A stretch of DNA of 64,000 nt from NCBI RefSeq assembly GCF_009856415.1, contig NZ_WMEZ01000003.1, positions 186,001-250,000 of the forward strand. The letters are read 5' to 3'. Of this stretch, positions 17,128 to 25,758 are shown piece after piece. Under the pieces are notes generated by a model, which did not search any database, was not told the origin of the DNA, and was given only the letters and a program-made list of their open reading frames with translations. The stretch comes from Halobacillus litoralis. Its GTDB lineage: Bacteria; Bacillota; Bacilli; Bacillales; Halobacillaceae. The position numbers and the translations under genes were made by a program. Position 1 is the stretch's first letter. Every line of letters begins with the position of its first letter.

Positions 17128-18003
17128 TTAAAAAATCCGGTCGGCCGATGGAGATAACTTCCTCACCTGCTTCAAATAGTGCGTCATGTTTTCATCCTCA
17201 TCGTTTCGATAGGTGAAAGAAAACTCATCCGCTACATGACCAGCAAGCGTGCGGAATAAATGACCGGCGGCAAACAATGCATTCCAGATGTGTTCCGGGT
17301 CTCCATCCGCATAAGTCGCTTCATACATCGTCCAATATTTTTCAGGCAGGAGCTTCTTAAAATAATTCCCGACCTTCCCTGTCGACACAATAAAATCTGT
17401 CTGGATCCCAATATACCAGGAAACCATCTGATCCAAGTCCCTGCGGATGACACACTCCAGCATGAACTGCGCATAAGGAACCTCATCTCGCCACAAGCTT
17501 TTCGCTACGTTCTGCTGACACCACCAGAAGTTGTTGCAGCAGGCGAGGTACTCCACCTCCGTCGGCTTCTGCACATGATAATCTTCATCTGTCGCATCAG
17601 GAATATCAGGCAGACAATCATCCTTATCCATCAAAGGCACTGTAAGCTTGTCCTCCCCGTAGTGCTCCTGCATATGCGGAAGGGTTTCGATATGTAAATC
17701 GATCCGGTTGCCATCCGTAAAGAGCATCAAATAACCATAAAAGTCCGCAAAGTCCCCATCTTTGCCCTGATCATTTTTATCCGGTTCCTGCATCATTAGC
17801 CTCTCACCGAAGACATCCACCCAACGCTCATCTTCCAAAAAAGAAGCCGTTTCCGTCACAACGTAGACAATGTCGTAATCCTGAAAAAGATCTTCTTCCA
17901 GTGTAGGATTGGTTCTTGAACCATTCATGTAAACCGCCCGGATTCGTTCATCTTTCTCAGCGACAGTCAAAATCAGATCCATCATTTCCTTTTCTGATCG
18001 CAT
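17128..18003 (-). CDS. aadK: Aminoglycoside 6-adenylyltransferase (AadK/ANT(6)-like)
   Basis: 291 aa, typical length. Transfers AMP to the 6-OH of streptomycin in known members. The nucleotidyltransferase core is intact: YMNGSRTNP then FQDYDIVYVV with the catalytic aspartates, and RIDLHIETL. The C-terminal part matches (CCNNFWWCQQNVAKSLWRDEVPYAQ, SWYIGIQTDFIVSTGKVGNYFKKLLP). Chromosomal AadK is common in Bacillus. Resistance itself is inference. Confidence 0.92.
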   Translation of the reverse strand: MRSEKEMMDLILTVAEKDERIRAVYMNGSRTNPTLEEDLFQDYDIVYVVTETASFLEDERWVDVFGERLMMQEPDKNDQGKDGDFADFYGYLMLFTDGNRIDLHIETLPHMQEHYGEDKLTVPLMDKDDCLPDIPDATDEDYHVQKPTEVEYLACCNNFWWCQQNVAKSLWRDEVPYAQFMLECVIRRDLDQMVSWYIGIQTDFIVSTGKVGNYFKKLLPEKYWTMYEATYADGDPEHIWNALFAAGHLFRTLAGHVADEFSFTYRNDEDENMTHYLKQVRKLSPSADRIF

Positions 18004-18020
18004 CCTTTGCTCTCTCCCCT

Positions 18021-18182
18021 TTACAGTCCATCTCTATGATCCAAATAATCCTCGTATCGTTCCTCCCACTCTCGTCTTTTCATTTCTATATATACACTTT
18101 TCTTCAGGCTCATCCATGATAAAACCGAGAAGAACAAATAAATGAAATATGGATTTTCCTGCTGGATGATCCTTCCCTTCAT
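18021..18182 (-). CDS. Small membrane-associated protein
   Basis: 53 aa, found by reading the minus strand. GGAGG lies seven bases before the ATG. One hydrophobic segment (FIYLFFSVLSWMSL) is followed by a charged, probably helical tail (YIEMKRREWEERYEDYLDHRDGL). It precedes aadK by 18 bp and is likely co-transcribed. No family recognised. Confidence 0.6.
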   Translation of the reverse strand: MKGRIIQQENPYFIYLFFSVLSWMSLKKSVYIEMKRREWEERYEDYLDHRDGL

Positions 18183-18254
18183 ACGCAATCCTCCTTAATT
18201 CAAAGCATAGTTTTTTCCACCTTTTCAATAATAAAAGAAAAAGGAGGTGCTGAG

Positions 18255-18893
18255 ATGAACAGACGTCTCCTATGGCTATTGGCTTTGAACCTTTTTCTTT
18301 TCTTCCTGATCAGCTGGGGTGTCATGACAAACCGCACCTTCCTCACGGCTATGGATGAATGGGGTATGAACGCTAAAGCTGATCCAGCCGAACAAACCAC
18401 CATACAAATCGCTCGTTTCTTCTCGATAGCGACCGAATACAAAATCTGTCTCACTACCGGCTTTATCATTTCTTTTCTATTCATTTATTTGAACAAGTAC
18501 CGCATCAGCTTTTTCATCCTGTTAGGGGCGGCATGCACCAAGCTCATCAGCATGGGGTTAAAAAATTCCTTTGACCGCGAGCGTCCACCCGGCCCTTCTT
18601 TCGTCTCTGTCCACGGGGAAGCTTTCCCAAGTGCGCATATGATTTACGCAGTCTTCCTGACAGGCATCATTTATATTCTCATTTCCATTTATTTTAAAGG
18701 AAAGCGGCAGGAAATTTTTATGCTGGGTGGCTTTCTAGTTGTTGGAATGGTTGGATGGTCCCGCGTACATCTCGGCACTCATTATTTAAGTGATGTACTA
18801 GGTGGCTTTTTTATCGGAGTCGTGTGGTTGCTAGTGTTGTATCTTTTATCACAAAAGAAGTATTCTAATGATGTTCCGAGGGGAGATTCTTGA
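18255..18893 (+). CDS. PAP2-family membrane phosphatase
   Basis: 212 aa with five or six membrane segments. The three acid-phosphatase motifs are present: KNSFDRERPPG (KX6RP), PSAHM (normally PSGH, here with alanine) and SRVHLGTHYLSD (SRX5HX3D). Likely dephosphorylates undecaprenyl pyrophosphate or a phospholipid at the outer face. GGAGGTG precedes the ATG. Its last 29 bp overlap the end of the convergent kinase gene. Confidence 0.88.
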   Translation: MNRRLLWLLALNLFLFFLISWGVMTNRTFLTAMDEWGMNAKADPAEQTTIQIARFFSIATEYKICLTTGFIISFLFIYLNKYRISFFILLGAACTKLISMGLKNSFDRERPPGPSFVSVHGEAFPSAHMIYAVFLTGIIYILISIYFKGKRQEIFMLGGFLVVGMVGWSRVHLGTHYLSDVLGGFFIGVVWLLVLYLLSQKKYSNDVPRGDS

Positions 18894-19392
18894 TGATGTG
18901 CTCTACGATGTCCTCCACACCCAACGTTCCATCGACGATGAGATCGGCATCGGGTTTGATGGAATGAAGCATTTCTAAATAAGCTTTTCTCCCACCATTC
19001 AAATAGTGGTTCAACTCTTCCTCTACGCCTTGCTTATCCTCATCACGAATCAAACGCCTCGCCATAGCGATATCCAGTGGTGTATCAATAAAAACCGAAT
19101 AGTCAATCCATGGCTTCATTCTTTCATGCTTATAAGAAAATGGGTAATCAAGGATGAGGAAAGGAGCATGTTGGGCTGATTGAATATCCTCCATCAGCGG
19201 ATCCAGTTCCCATTGATGATAGTCCGGTCCATCCTCCACCCATTCGGTGATGTTTTCCGGTGCACCTTCAAAATCATACGAATCAAAGAAAAGCGCTTGT
19301 GCCCCAGCTAAACGATCTTTGAGCTTTTTCGTAATTGTCGTCTTTCCGCCAACTGAAACAGCTGCCACTGCAATCACCATTGGTTTAGTCAT
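18865..19392 (-). CDS. P-loop nucleoside/small-molecule kinase
   Basis: 175 aa from the ATG at 19392, which follows GGAAG by about eight bases; the open frame continues upstream without another start signal. P-loop AVSVGGKTTITKKL near residue 12, followed by FFDSYDFEGAPENITEW and LILDYPFSYKHERM, a layout like uridine kinase or AAA-type small kinases. Substrate not determined. Tail-to-tail 29-bp overlap with the PAP2 gene. Confidence 0.75.
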   Translation of the reverse strand: MTKPMVIAVAAVSVGGKTTITKKLKDRLAGAQALFFDSYDFEGAPENITEWVEDGPDYHQWELDPLMEDIQSAQHAPFLILDYPFSYKHERMKPWIDYSVFIDTPLDIAMARRLIRDEDKQGVEEELNHYLNGGRKAYLEMLHSIKPDADLIVDGTLGVEDIVEHIIKNLPSEHH

Positions 19393-19517
19393 TGGTGCTT
19401 CTTCCTGATTTTCAAAACTACTCTTCGTCCTCCTTGGTCTCGCACGGCTCCATCTCCTCATGATAGAATCAAAGGATAATATTCCCTTAGAAAATATTAA
19501 CACAAAGGAGAGTACAT

Positions 19518-19895
19518 ATGTCTCTGAAGGAAGAACTGAAAGCATTAGAAAACCAACACCTACAGTTGAGCACCCGCGAATCCACAGAAAAGCTAGATCA
19601 CCTATTGGCCGATGACTTCTGGGAGATCGGAAGTTCCGGCGTTCCTTATGATAAAAAGTTCTGCCTGGATCAAGGCGTCGTACTGACTGAAATGACGCTC
19701 CACCATTATGAAATCCAGTCTCTATCAGAGGATACGTCACTCGCAACGTATTATGTCGAGGACACGACAAGAAGCAGAAATACTCTCCGGAGCTCCATTT
19801 GGAAAAAGATCGATGGACGCTGGCAATTGTATTTTCACCAAGGAACCATTACGGATTTACAAAAGGATGAGTATAAAGAAAGGCGTGGACGTTGA
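19518..19895 (+). CDS. NTF2-like protein (DUF4440-type)
   Basis: 125 aa, one cone-shaped NTF2-like domain: LLADDFWEIGSSGVPYDK and SSIWKKIDGRWQLYFHQGT are characteristic. AAAGGAG precedes the ATG. Members bind small ligands or act as isomerases/hydrolases; no function can be fixed. Divergent from the P-loop kinase. Confidence 0.8.
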   Translation: MSLKEELKALENQHLQLSTRESTEKLDHLLADDFWEIGSSGVPYDKKFCLDQGVVLTEMTLHHYEIQSLSEDTSLATYYVEDTTRSRNTLRSSIWKKIDGRWQLYFHQGTITDLQKDEYKERRGR

Positions 19896-20004
19896 TCATG
19901 TCATTACCTTCCAGTCAAAAGTCCTTTTTAAAGCCATATACGTTTGTACGTTTAGAGTGATGGGTACAACATAGGAAGAATTTTGAAGAATGGGAGGTTT
20001 CGCT

Positions 20005-20484
20005 ATGGGGGCAAAGTCCCTTCATTCTAATCGAAATCATGCTAAAAAAAGTAACCTATGGTCCGGAGTCTTGTTCGGAATCGGCCTTGCTGCATTTATC
20101 GACGAAACGATTTTCCACCAACTTCTGAGATGGCACCACTTTTACGATCAATCCACCACAGACATCGGACTGATTTCAGACGGATTGTTTCACGCATTCA
20201 GCTGGTTCGCAACCATTGGAGGTCTTTTTCTCTTTGCCGACTTAAAACGGAGAAATGGCTTATCACTGAAGCGCTGGTGGGGAGGCGTTCTGCTCGGGGC
20301 AGGATCTTTCCAATTGTATGACGGGATCATCCAGCATAAACTGATGCGTCTGCACCAGATCCGTTATGTAGAAAATGTGATCGTTTACGACCTTGTATGG
20401 AACATATCTGCTGTGCTTATGATTGCTGCCGGTTTATTCCTTCTGAAGCGGACTAAGAAAAAAGGAGCCCCTTCCCATGCATGA
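20005..20484 (+). CDS. DUF2243 membrane protein
   Basis: 159 aa from ATG 20005 (GGGAGG seven bases before). Four hydrophobic segments with histidines near the membrane: IDETIFHQLLRWHHFYDQ and GSFQLYDGIIQHKLMRLHQIR, the DUF2243 pattern. Overlaps ctaG by 8 bp. Adjacent placement with CtaG recurs in Bacilli, which suggests a role tied to cytochrome oxidase or copper handling; inference only. Confidence 0.85.
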   Translation: MGAKSLHSNRNHAKKSNLWSGVLFGIGLAAFIDETIFHQLLRWHHFYDQSTTDIGLISDGLFHAFSWFATIGGLFLFADLKRRNGLSLKRWWGGVLLGAGSFQLYDGIIQHKLMRLHQIRYVENVIVYDLVWNISAVLMIAAGLFLLKRTKKKGAPSHA

Positions 20485-21268
20485 GCAACACACAAGTGAG
20501 GGTGGACTTCTTTTTGACTTCATTTTGTCGTTTCCTTTCCTGCTTGCCATCCTTTTTTACATAGGAGCGGGCTTGGTGTCCAATCGTTCTCCTCATCTGC
20601 AGACATGGCCGGCTTGGCGATATGTTTTTTGGACCATCGGAGTGTTGTGTGCAGGTGTAGCTGTCATTGGCCCGCTTGCAGACCAAGCGCGCATCGATTT
20701 CCGCGCCCATATGATGGGGCATCTGCTGTTAGGCATGCTCGCCCCGCTCCTGCTCGTTCTTGCTGCACCGATGACCCTGTTGCTAAGAACGCTGCCCGTT
20801 TCTGCTGCCAAAAAGATTTCCCTTTTCCTGAGAAGCTATTATGTACGCCTCATCAGTCACCCGATCACAGCATCCATCCTTAACATTGGCGGATTATGGG
20901 TCCTATACACGACCGACTTATATCACATCATGCATAACAGCCTATGGATTCATGTACTCGTCCATCTGCATGTGTTCCTGGCCGGTTACCTTTTTACAAT
21001 GGCCTTGATTTATATCGACCCTGTCGCTCATCGCTACAGCTATCTTTACCGGGCCATCGTGTTCATCATCGCTCTTGCCGGACACGGAATCCTCTCGAAA
21101 TACTTGTATGCCTCTCCGCCTGAAGGAGTCAGTCAGAACCAGGCCGAGGCAGGGTCCATGCTTATGTATTACGGGGGCGATGCCATTGACGCCGTTCTAA
21201 TTTTCATTCTCTGTTTGCAGTGGTACAAAGCTGCTCAACCGAATAAGAGACTGGCAGCTAGTCAATGA
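20477..21268 (+). CDS. ctaG: Cytochrome c oxidase assembly factor CtaG (caa3 type)
   Basis: 263-aa polytopic membrane protein with about seven segments. DFRAHMMGHLLLGMLAPLLLVLAAP, WIHVLVHLHVFLAGYLF and DPVAHRYSYLYR are signatures of the caa3_CtaG family, which is needed to build the CuA/caa3 oxidase in Bacillus. Conserved histidines are candidate copper ligands. Starts within the end of the DUF2243 gene. Oxidase structural genes are not in this window. Confidence 0.9.
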   Translation: MHEQHTSEGGLLFDFILSFPFLLAILFYIGAGLVSNRSPHLQTWPAWRYVFWTIGVLCAGVAVIGPLADQARIDFRAHMMGHLLLGMLAPLLLVLAAPMTLLLRTLPVSAAKKISLFLRSYYVRLISHPITASILNIGGLWVLYTTDLYHIMHNSLWIHVLVHLHVFLAGYLFTMALIYIDPVAHRYSYLYRAIVFIIALAGHGILSKYLYASPPEGVSQNQAEAGSMLMYYGGDAIDAVLIFILCLQWYKAAQPNKRLAASQ

Positions 21269-21273
21269 AGGAC

Positions 21274-21744
21274 CTACCATATTTTATCTAATCGAGCTGC
21301 ATAAAAAGAAATGGCTTTTTGGTACTTTTTCACCCAGGGACTATCCGCATGAGAACCAAGGATACTCAGCAATTGTTCCACCGCTAGTGACGACTGTTCC
21401 AAGTTATATAAGGTCATCGCGTGGAAAACCTGAATCACGGGATTGCCTGGAAATTCCTGCCCTCCCTTTTCCAGGACTTCCTTCGCTTCATAATACTTGC
21501 CAGTGCACCGTAAACTGCTTCCCCACTGAATATAGGTCTGAATTCTAAGGTCGCCTTGAATTCCATGGTCAATGGCTTTCTCATAAAAGGGGATAGCTTC
21601 CTGCTCCATCCCCTGTGCATCATGGGAGACTGCACACAAATAGTTCAATTCTGCGTTTTCGCCTTCCTGTTTCAAGCGGTCCAATGCTTCCAATCTAGCT
21701 TTCCCGACCTCACCTTCATCCAATAAGATCTGAATTTGATTCAT
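21274..21744 (-). CDS. TPR-repeat protein
   Basis: 156 aa from ATG 21744 (GGGGG before it). Three to four tetratricopeptide repeats, e.g. NYLCAVSHDAQGMEQEAIPFYEKAI and IQWGSSLRCTGKYYEAKEVLEKG. Cytosolic scaffold-like protein; partner unknown. Convergent with ctaG only 5 bp away. The 20-bp-period repeat array lies directly before it and may hold its promoter. Confidence 0.82.
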   Translation of the reverse strand: MNQIQILLDEGEVGKARLEALDRLKQEGENAELNYLCAVSHDAQGMEQEAIPFYEKAIDHGIQGDLRIQTYIQWGSSLRCTGKYYEAKEVLEKGGQEFPGNPVIQVFHAMTLYNLEQSSLAVEQLLSILGSHADSPWVKKYQKAISFYAARLDKIW

Positions 21745-21770
21745 AAAATCCCCCTTCCTTCCTGTATTAA

Positions 21771-21870
21771 TTGATATATTCTTCATTTGGTTGATATCTT
21801 TTGATTTTAATTGATATATTTTTAATTCAGCCGATAAAATTCAATTTTAGCCGATATCCCAACAACTCAG
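21771..21870. repeat. Degenerate tandem repeat, exact 20-bp period, five units
   Basis: The motif YYGATA recurs at 21771, 21791, 21811, 21831 and 21851, exactly 20 bp apart, each preceded by a T/C-purine-purine triplet (TAA, TGG, TAA, CAG, TAG). Units differ at other positions but share AT-rich middles. 20 bp is not a multiple of three, so it is not a coding repeat, and two turns of DNA per unit suits repeated protein binding on one face. It lies between the nucleotidyltransferase stop and the TPR gene start. Confidence 0.7.
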
Positions 21871-22487
21871 AGCTTCTGCAGATGATCGATCCAGGCATCA
21901 AGTCTCCTGCGATCCCCAGGTCCTTCCAGCAACTTATCGTAAATCCGGTACCCTTCTACATCGTGATCACGCAACCAGTTCAGCGACTTTTTCGGACCGA
22001 GGTACCAGCGGCCGATCATCTCAAAATAAATTTCAAGACTTTCCTTCACAAGCCAGTGAAAGCGATAGCGGCCTTCCATATCCCCTTTTCTCGAACGTAT
22101 CTTCATCTTGGTCAGCCAATCTTTCAGAAACTGCTTCTCTTTTGGTTTCAAAGGCGCCGGACCCTCGTTGAAGATGGAATCAATCTCAGACATCCAAGAC
22201 TTCGCCCGGTCGTAATCATCAACAAGCACATCCGCGCGGTGGACTTTCAAAAAGTCGGCCGGGTTTTTCATATCATCGGTTTTGTGGACCCAAACATCAA
22301 GAAGCTTACCGCTGAACGTTTCCACTTTATTCTGCGTTTCCAGCTCATCCGAAAAACCAATCAAATCGACATCGCTTTCATTCGTAGCATCGCCCGTTTG
22401 ATAGGAACCGTATAAAAATACGGTATGACACTTATACGTCTCTCTCATATGTTGGGTTACTTTTTCTATAAATGGTTCCCGTTCCAT
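21867..22487 (-). CDS. Nucleotidyltransferase-domain protein
   Basis: 206 aa. N-terminal MNT-type fold with FLYGSYQTGDATNESDVDLIGF, the G-S-X-DxD catalytic core, then KLLDVWVH as third acidic strand. The C-terminal helical half (from about residue 110) resembles substrate-binding domains of antibiotic nucleotidyltransferases. GGAAATGAAG-type site before the start. Target (drug, tRNA or protein) unknown. Confidence 0.82.
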   Translation of the reverse strand: MEREPFIEKVTQHMRETYKCHTVFLYGSYQTGDATNESDVDLIGFSDELETQNKVETFSGKLLDVWVHKTDDMKNPADFLKVHRADVLVDDYDRAKSWMSEIDSIFNEGPAPLKPKEKQFLKDWLTKMKIRSRKGDMEGRYRFHWLVKESLEIYFEMIGRWYLGPKKSLNWLRDHDVEGYRIYDKLLEGPGDRRRLDAWIDHLQKL

Positions 22488-22514
22488 CGCTTCATTTCCC
22501 CTTTTCTTCTACTA

Positions 22515-23756
22515 TCAGGATGAACTTCTCAATCTTACAAACTTCCTTTTCCCGACTTGAATCACTGCCCCGTCAGTAACAAGTAACTTTTGATTGGTAT
22601 CCGTCACTTTCTCCTGATTGATCCTAATGCCACCATTCTTGATCATCCTTCTCCCTTCACTTTTGGAAGGTAAAAGTCCGAGTTCCTTAACGAGATCGAC
22701 AACGAGTAGTTCCTCGTCTCCTTCCCACATCACTTCAGGAATTTCATCTGGCATCGCTTTTTTCTGAAAAACGTTGATGAACTGCTCGCGACTTTGGCGG
22801 GCCGCTTCCTTACCATGAAGCATTTCAACAAAAGAAGCGGCAAGCTTCATTTTGGCATCTCGCGGGTGAAGCGTCCCTTCATCAAGACTCCGTTTCACTT
22901 CGTGCACTTCCTGAATGGATAAGGGAGACACGAGCTCAAAATATTTCATGATCAACGCATCAGGGAGCGACATCGTTTTTCCGAAAATGTCCTGCGGCCG
23001 CTCATCCACGCCGATGTAATTGCCCTTCGACTTCGACATTTTCTCCACACCATCAAGTCCCTCAATCAACGGCATCAACAGGACGACTTGCTTTTCCTTC
23101 CCGTAATGCTCCTGAACCTGACGGCCGAACAACACATTGAATTCCTGATCGGTTCCTCCGAGTTCAATATCTGACTCCAGAGCGTACGAATCGTACCCCT
23201 GCATCACGGGGTAGAAAAATTCGTGAAGATGGATTGGCTTATTTTCCTTGTATCGGTTGTGAAAATCATTACGCTCAAGCATTCTCGCTACGGTCACCGT
23301 ACTCGCGAGCTTCAAAACTTCTGAGAACCCTACCCTGGAAAGCCATTTCGAGTTATAATGCAGCTCCACTTTTTCCATGTCGATCACTTTACCGAACTGC
23401 TCGAAGTAGGTCTTCGCATTATGCTTCACCTCGTCATCCGTCAAAGCCGTCCGGGCGATTGACTTGCCCGTCGGATCCCCAATCTTCCCTGTGAAATCCC
23501 CGATGATCAGCTGAACCGTGTGCCCGAATTTCTGGAACTGCTTCAGCTTATTCAATACAACGGTATGACCAAGGTGGACATCCGGTGCGGTCGGATCAAG
23601 CCCCAACTTCACTTTCAGCGGCTGCGCATTTTTAATCGACTTCGCAATCTTTTCTTTGAACTCATCTTCTGGAATGATGGAGGATACACCATAAGATAAA
23701 ACCTCCCATTGTTTTTCCAGTTCTCTTTTTTGCCCATCATTCAATTGTTCGATCAT
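22515..23756 (-). CDS. tyrS: Tyrosyl-tRNA synthetase
   Basis: 413 aa. Class I synthetase: HLGH in PDVHLGHTVVL is the HIGH motif, and KMSKSKGNYIG the KMSKS loop. C-terminal S4 RNA-binding domain (LPSKSEGRRMIKNGGIRINQEKV). The ATG at 23756 has GGAGG eight bases before it; five codons more would start without a site. Controlled by the T-box leader directly upstream. The sequence is of the TyrZ/TyrS long-loop class; paralogue assignment not attempted. Confidence 0.95.
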   Translation of the reverse strand: MIEQLNDGQKRELEKQWEVLSYGVSSIIPEDEFKEKIAKSIKNAQPLKVKLGLDPTAPDVHLGHTVVLNKLKQFQKFGHTVQLIIGDFTGKIGDPTGKSIARTALTDDEVKHNAKTYFEQFGKVIDMEKVELHYNSKWLSRVGFSEVLKLASTVTVARMLERNDFHNRYKENKPIHLHEFFYPVMQGYDSYALESDIELGGTDQEFNVLFGRQVQEHYGKEKQVVLLMPLIEGLDGVEKMSKSKGNYIGVDERPQDIFGKTMSLPDALIMKYFELVSPLSIQEVHEVKRSLDEGTLHPRDAKMKLAASFVEMLHGKEAARQSREQFINVFQKKAMPDEIPEVMWEGDEELLVVDLVKELGLLPSKSEGRRMIKNGGIRINQEKVTDTNQKLLVTDGAVIQVGKRKFVRLRSSS

Positions 23757-23783
23757 CTTACAGCCCTCCATTTTTTAGAATAT

Positions 23784-24028
23784 AAAAAAGACACGCCCCA
23801 TCATGGGACGTGTCTTCATCACGCGTTACCACCCAAGTTGAAGATGAATCAACTCATCCTCCCCTTAAAAAGATAACGGATTTACCGTCTTCCACTACTC
23901 ACCTGAGTTTTCGTAAAAGAAGCTCCAGAAGGTAATTCATGAAGAGGTGTGTATCGACTCGCAGCAACCGTCGACTCTCTGAAAACAGGGATCTCTTCAC
24001 TACTGCACTTCTATCATTGCCGTAGATA
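23784..24028 (-). promoter_or_regulatory. Tyrosine T-box riboswitch leader of tyrS
   Basis: On the minus strand: Stem I closes with TGAAGAG/CTCTTCA; its loop holds a UAC (Tyr) specifier at 23951-23953. The T-box sequence GGGTGGTAACGCG is at 23822-23834, where the T of TGGT fits the A discriminator of tRNA-Tyr. A terminator hairpin (AAGACACG stem, 23788-23816) with T run ends the leader 30 bp before the start. Uncharged tRNA-Tyr should stabilise the antiterminator. Confidence 0.93.
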
Positions 24029-24138
24029 TTAAAGTTAGGATTATGTTACGCGGTAAGGAAGAAGATGTCAACGTTTTTTCTGAATCTTTTATTTTTTAAC
24101 CTATCTTCCTAAAGTGCATGAAACTGCATCCGATCTCG

Positions 24139-24327
24139 TTAGGATTCATACCTGTAACCTGTCGTTCTGCCTATTTGGCTCAAGAACAACTGTGTACAGA
24201 TAATCGACAAAAGGAAAACGAGTCCTGGTTCTGATGAATCCCAAATTGACGTGACCACAAAAAACAAGAGTGACGAAACGAAAACTATTACAAATATGTA
24301 AATAAGCAGGCTGATAAAATAACGCAT
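24139..24327 (-). CDS. Small two-span membrane protein
   Basis: 62 aa, GAAAGGA before the ATG. Residues 3-29 are strongly hydrophobic (FISLLIYIFVIVFVSSLLFFV) and a second span follows near 35-52. Ends GRTTGYRYES. Lies between the tyrS leader and the azoreductase terminator. Not recognised. Confidence 0.6.
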   Translation of the reverse strand: MRYFISLLIYIFVIVFVSSLLFFVVTSIWDSSEPGLVFLLSIICTQLFLSQIGRTTGYRYES

Positions 24328-24373
24328 GCGAAGTCCTTTCTATTTGTTTTTAGTCATAAAAATTAAACACGAA

Positions 24374-24406
24374 TAAAAAAGGACAGGAGCAGCTTCCTAC
24401 TGCCCC
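24374..24406 (-). terminator. Terminator after azoR
   Basis: Minus-strand stem GGGGCAG/CTGCTCC (one G-T pair, seven-base loop) followed by TGTCC and seven T. It lies about 110 bp after the azoR stop. Between them a separate dyad GTAACCT/AGGTTAC (24424-24445) is of unknown use. Confidence 0.5.
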
Positions 24407-24518
24407 TTTTCCTCCTTTACCTAGTAACCTCTACACTCAGGTTACCATATCCAAGCTGAAAAGCGCCTTCGAAAAACACTGTAACCAGGCGTTTGAGTGA
24501 AGCTAAGATAATTGATAT

Positions 24519-25145
24519 TCAAAAAGTCTGAGCTGTATCCTTTGCTCTAGCTACAGCATGTTCCCTAATCTCATCCGCTTGCTCCGGATTCGCCGCATGT
24601 CCTTCAACAAAAATACCATCAAAGGACGGGACGCCGAAAAACTGCATGACGATATTCAAATACCGGTGCCCCATCTCCATTCCCGCAGCAGGACCTTCCG
24701 AGTAAATCCCCCCGCAAGACTGGATGTGAAAAGCTTTTTTGTCTGTTAATAGACCAACCGGCCCCTGATCTGTATATTTAAAAGCTTTGCCCGCTACGGC
24801 CACCGAGTCGATATAAGCCTTCATCACAGGAGGAAAAGAGAAATTCCACATCGGGGTGACGAAGACGTACTTGTCTGCCGAGATGAATTGATCACTCAGC
24901 TCTCCCAATCGCTCGACTTTCCTTTTCTCATCTACAGAAAGTTCATCGCCGGACTGCAGTTTCCCCCATCCGCTAAAAATATCGGCATCGATCTGAGGAA
25001 TGTCTTCTCTGTACAAGTCAATGTGAATGATCTCATCCCCTGCATTCATTTCTTTGTATGTGTCGATGAACGCCTTCCCTACCCTCATGCTGTAGGAGGC
25101 GTTCTCGTCGTGTGGATTTGCGGTAATGTATAACACCTTCGCCAT
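24519..25145 (-). CDS. azoR: FMN-dependent NADH azoreductase (AzoR)
   Basis: 208-aa flavodoxin-like quinone/azo reductase. [18 protein letters not shown] near the start, [28 protein letters not shown] in the middle and [20 protein letters not shown] are family hallmarks. Reduces quinones by two electrons, limiting redox cycling. In B. subtilis the homologues respond to quinones through MarR regulators; a similar cluster lies at 54-60 kb here, but no shared operator was seen. Confidence 0.92.
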   Translation of the reverse strand: MAKVLYITANPHDENASYSMRVGKAFIDTYKEMNAGDEIIHIDLYREDIPQIDADIFSGWGKLQSGDELSVDEKRKVERLGELSDQFISADKYVFVTPMWNFSFPPVMKAYIDSVAVAGKAFKYTDQGPVGLLTDKKAFHIQSCGGIYSEGPAAGMEMGHRYLNIVMQFFGVPSFDGIFVEGHAANPEQADEIREHAVARAKDTAQTF

Positions 25146-25216
25146 ACGTATCCTACCTTTCGTTTCAAGATAGTATAGTTTGGATGAAAACGCCCTTTTT
25201 TACTAATCAAATACAT

Positions 25217-25249
25217 AAAAAAAGGGTCCATCCTGATTGGGATGGACCC
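25217..25249 (-). terminator. Terminator after the small gene at 25263
   Basis: Perfect 10-bp minus-strand stem GGGTCCATCC/GGATGGACCC followed by seven T. Confidence 0.88.
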
Positions 25250-25262
25250 TTAAGAATAGCTG

Positions 25263-25409
25263 TTATTCTTGCTCATCGGTAACCTCATGCAGGTAAGGAT
25301 TAGCCGCTATGTTTTTTCTAGCATCATCTGTGATTGTAAACGTATCACTTGGCATTCCCTCTTGGTTTACAGGGGAACGTCCATCATAGTGGAAAGGTGT
25401 GTTTTCCAT
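25263..25409 (-). CDS. Small acidic hypothetical protein
   Basis: 48 aa from the ATG at 25409, which follows AAAGGAGG by seven bases; longer starts lack a site. Soluble and polar (MENTPFHYDGRSPVN at the start, acidic end TDEQE). It has its own strong terminator, which supports it as a real gene. Function unknown. Confidence 0.65.
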   Translation of the reverse strand: MENTPFHYDGRSPVNQEGMPSDTFTITDDARKNIAANPYLHEVTDEQE

Positions 25410-25502
25410 GCTTCCGCCTCCTTTCGTTCTTATTTCAATAGTCTCCACTTTTGAAAAGCGAATATTCTCAAGTTATGAATGTACATGCTGTTCTAAGTTC
25501 CA

Positions 25503-25613
25503 TTATGTAAGTTTAATGATCAGCATCTCTTCCGTATTTCTCCCCAAAATAAGAGAATCCTGTTGGGTGCCACCGAGGTCCTTGAATCCATATTCATACA
25601 TAAGACCCTTCAT
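25503..25613 (-). CDS. Candidate 36-aa microprotein
   Basis: Read on the minus strand: GGAGGGAG lies eight bases before an ATG and the frame runs 36 codons (starting MKGLMYEYGFKDLGG) to TAA. No membrane segment. The ribosome site is excellent but no homologue is known to me, and the frame is short enough to arise by chance. It lies in a 349-bp gap between the small acidic gene and the SDR gene. Confidence 0.4.
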   Translation of the reverse strand: MKGLMYEYGFKDLGGTQQDSLILGRNTEEMLIIKLT

Positions 25614-25688
25614 CCGAACTTCTCCCTCCATTACAACTTCGCTTTCATTGCAAAAAAACCTTTTCTATTCCTCTATTCCTATAAAATG

Positions 25689-25724
25689 AAAAAAGGTTGG
25701 TACGGTCACGTCCCATCCTTTTTT
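25689..25724. terminator. Bidirectional terminator after the SDR gene
   Basis: A6-GG-T-TGG-T-ACG stem with complementary CGT-C-CCA-T-CC-T6 around a four-base loop; two mismatches. A/T runs on both sides allow action in either direction. Confidence 0.65.
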
Positions 25725-25758
25725 ATCGTCTTTCTGATTCATCTATAAAGTACCACTT

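Noticed and set aside
21771-21870. CRISPR array
   Set aside because: Units are 20 bp with no distinct spacers and no cas genes nearby.
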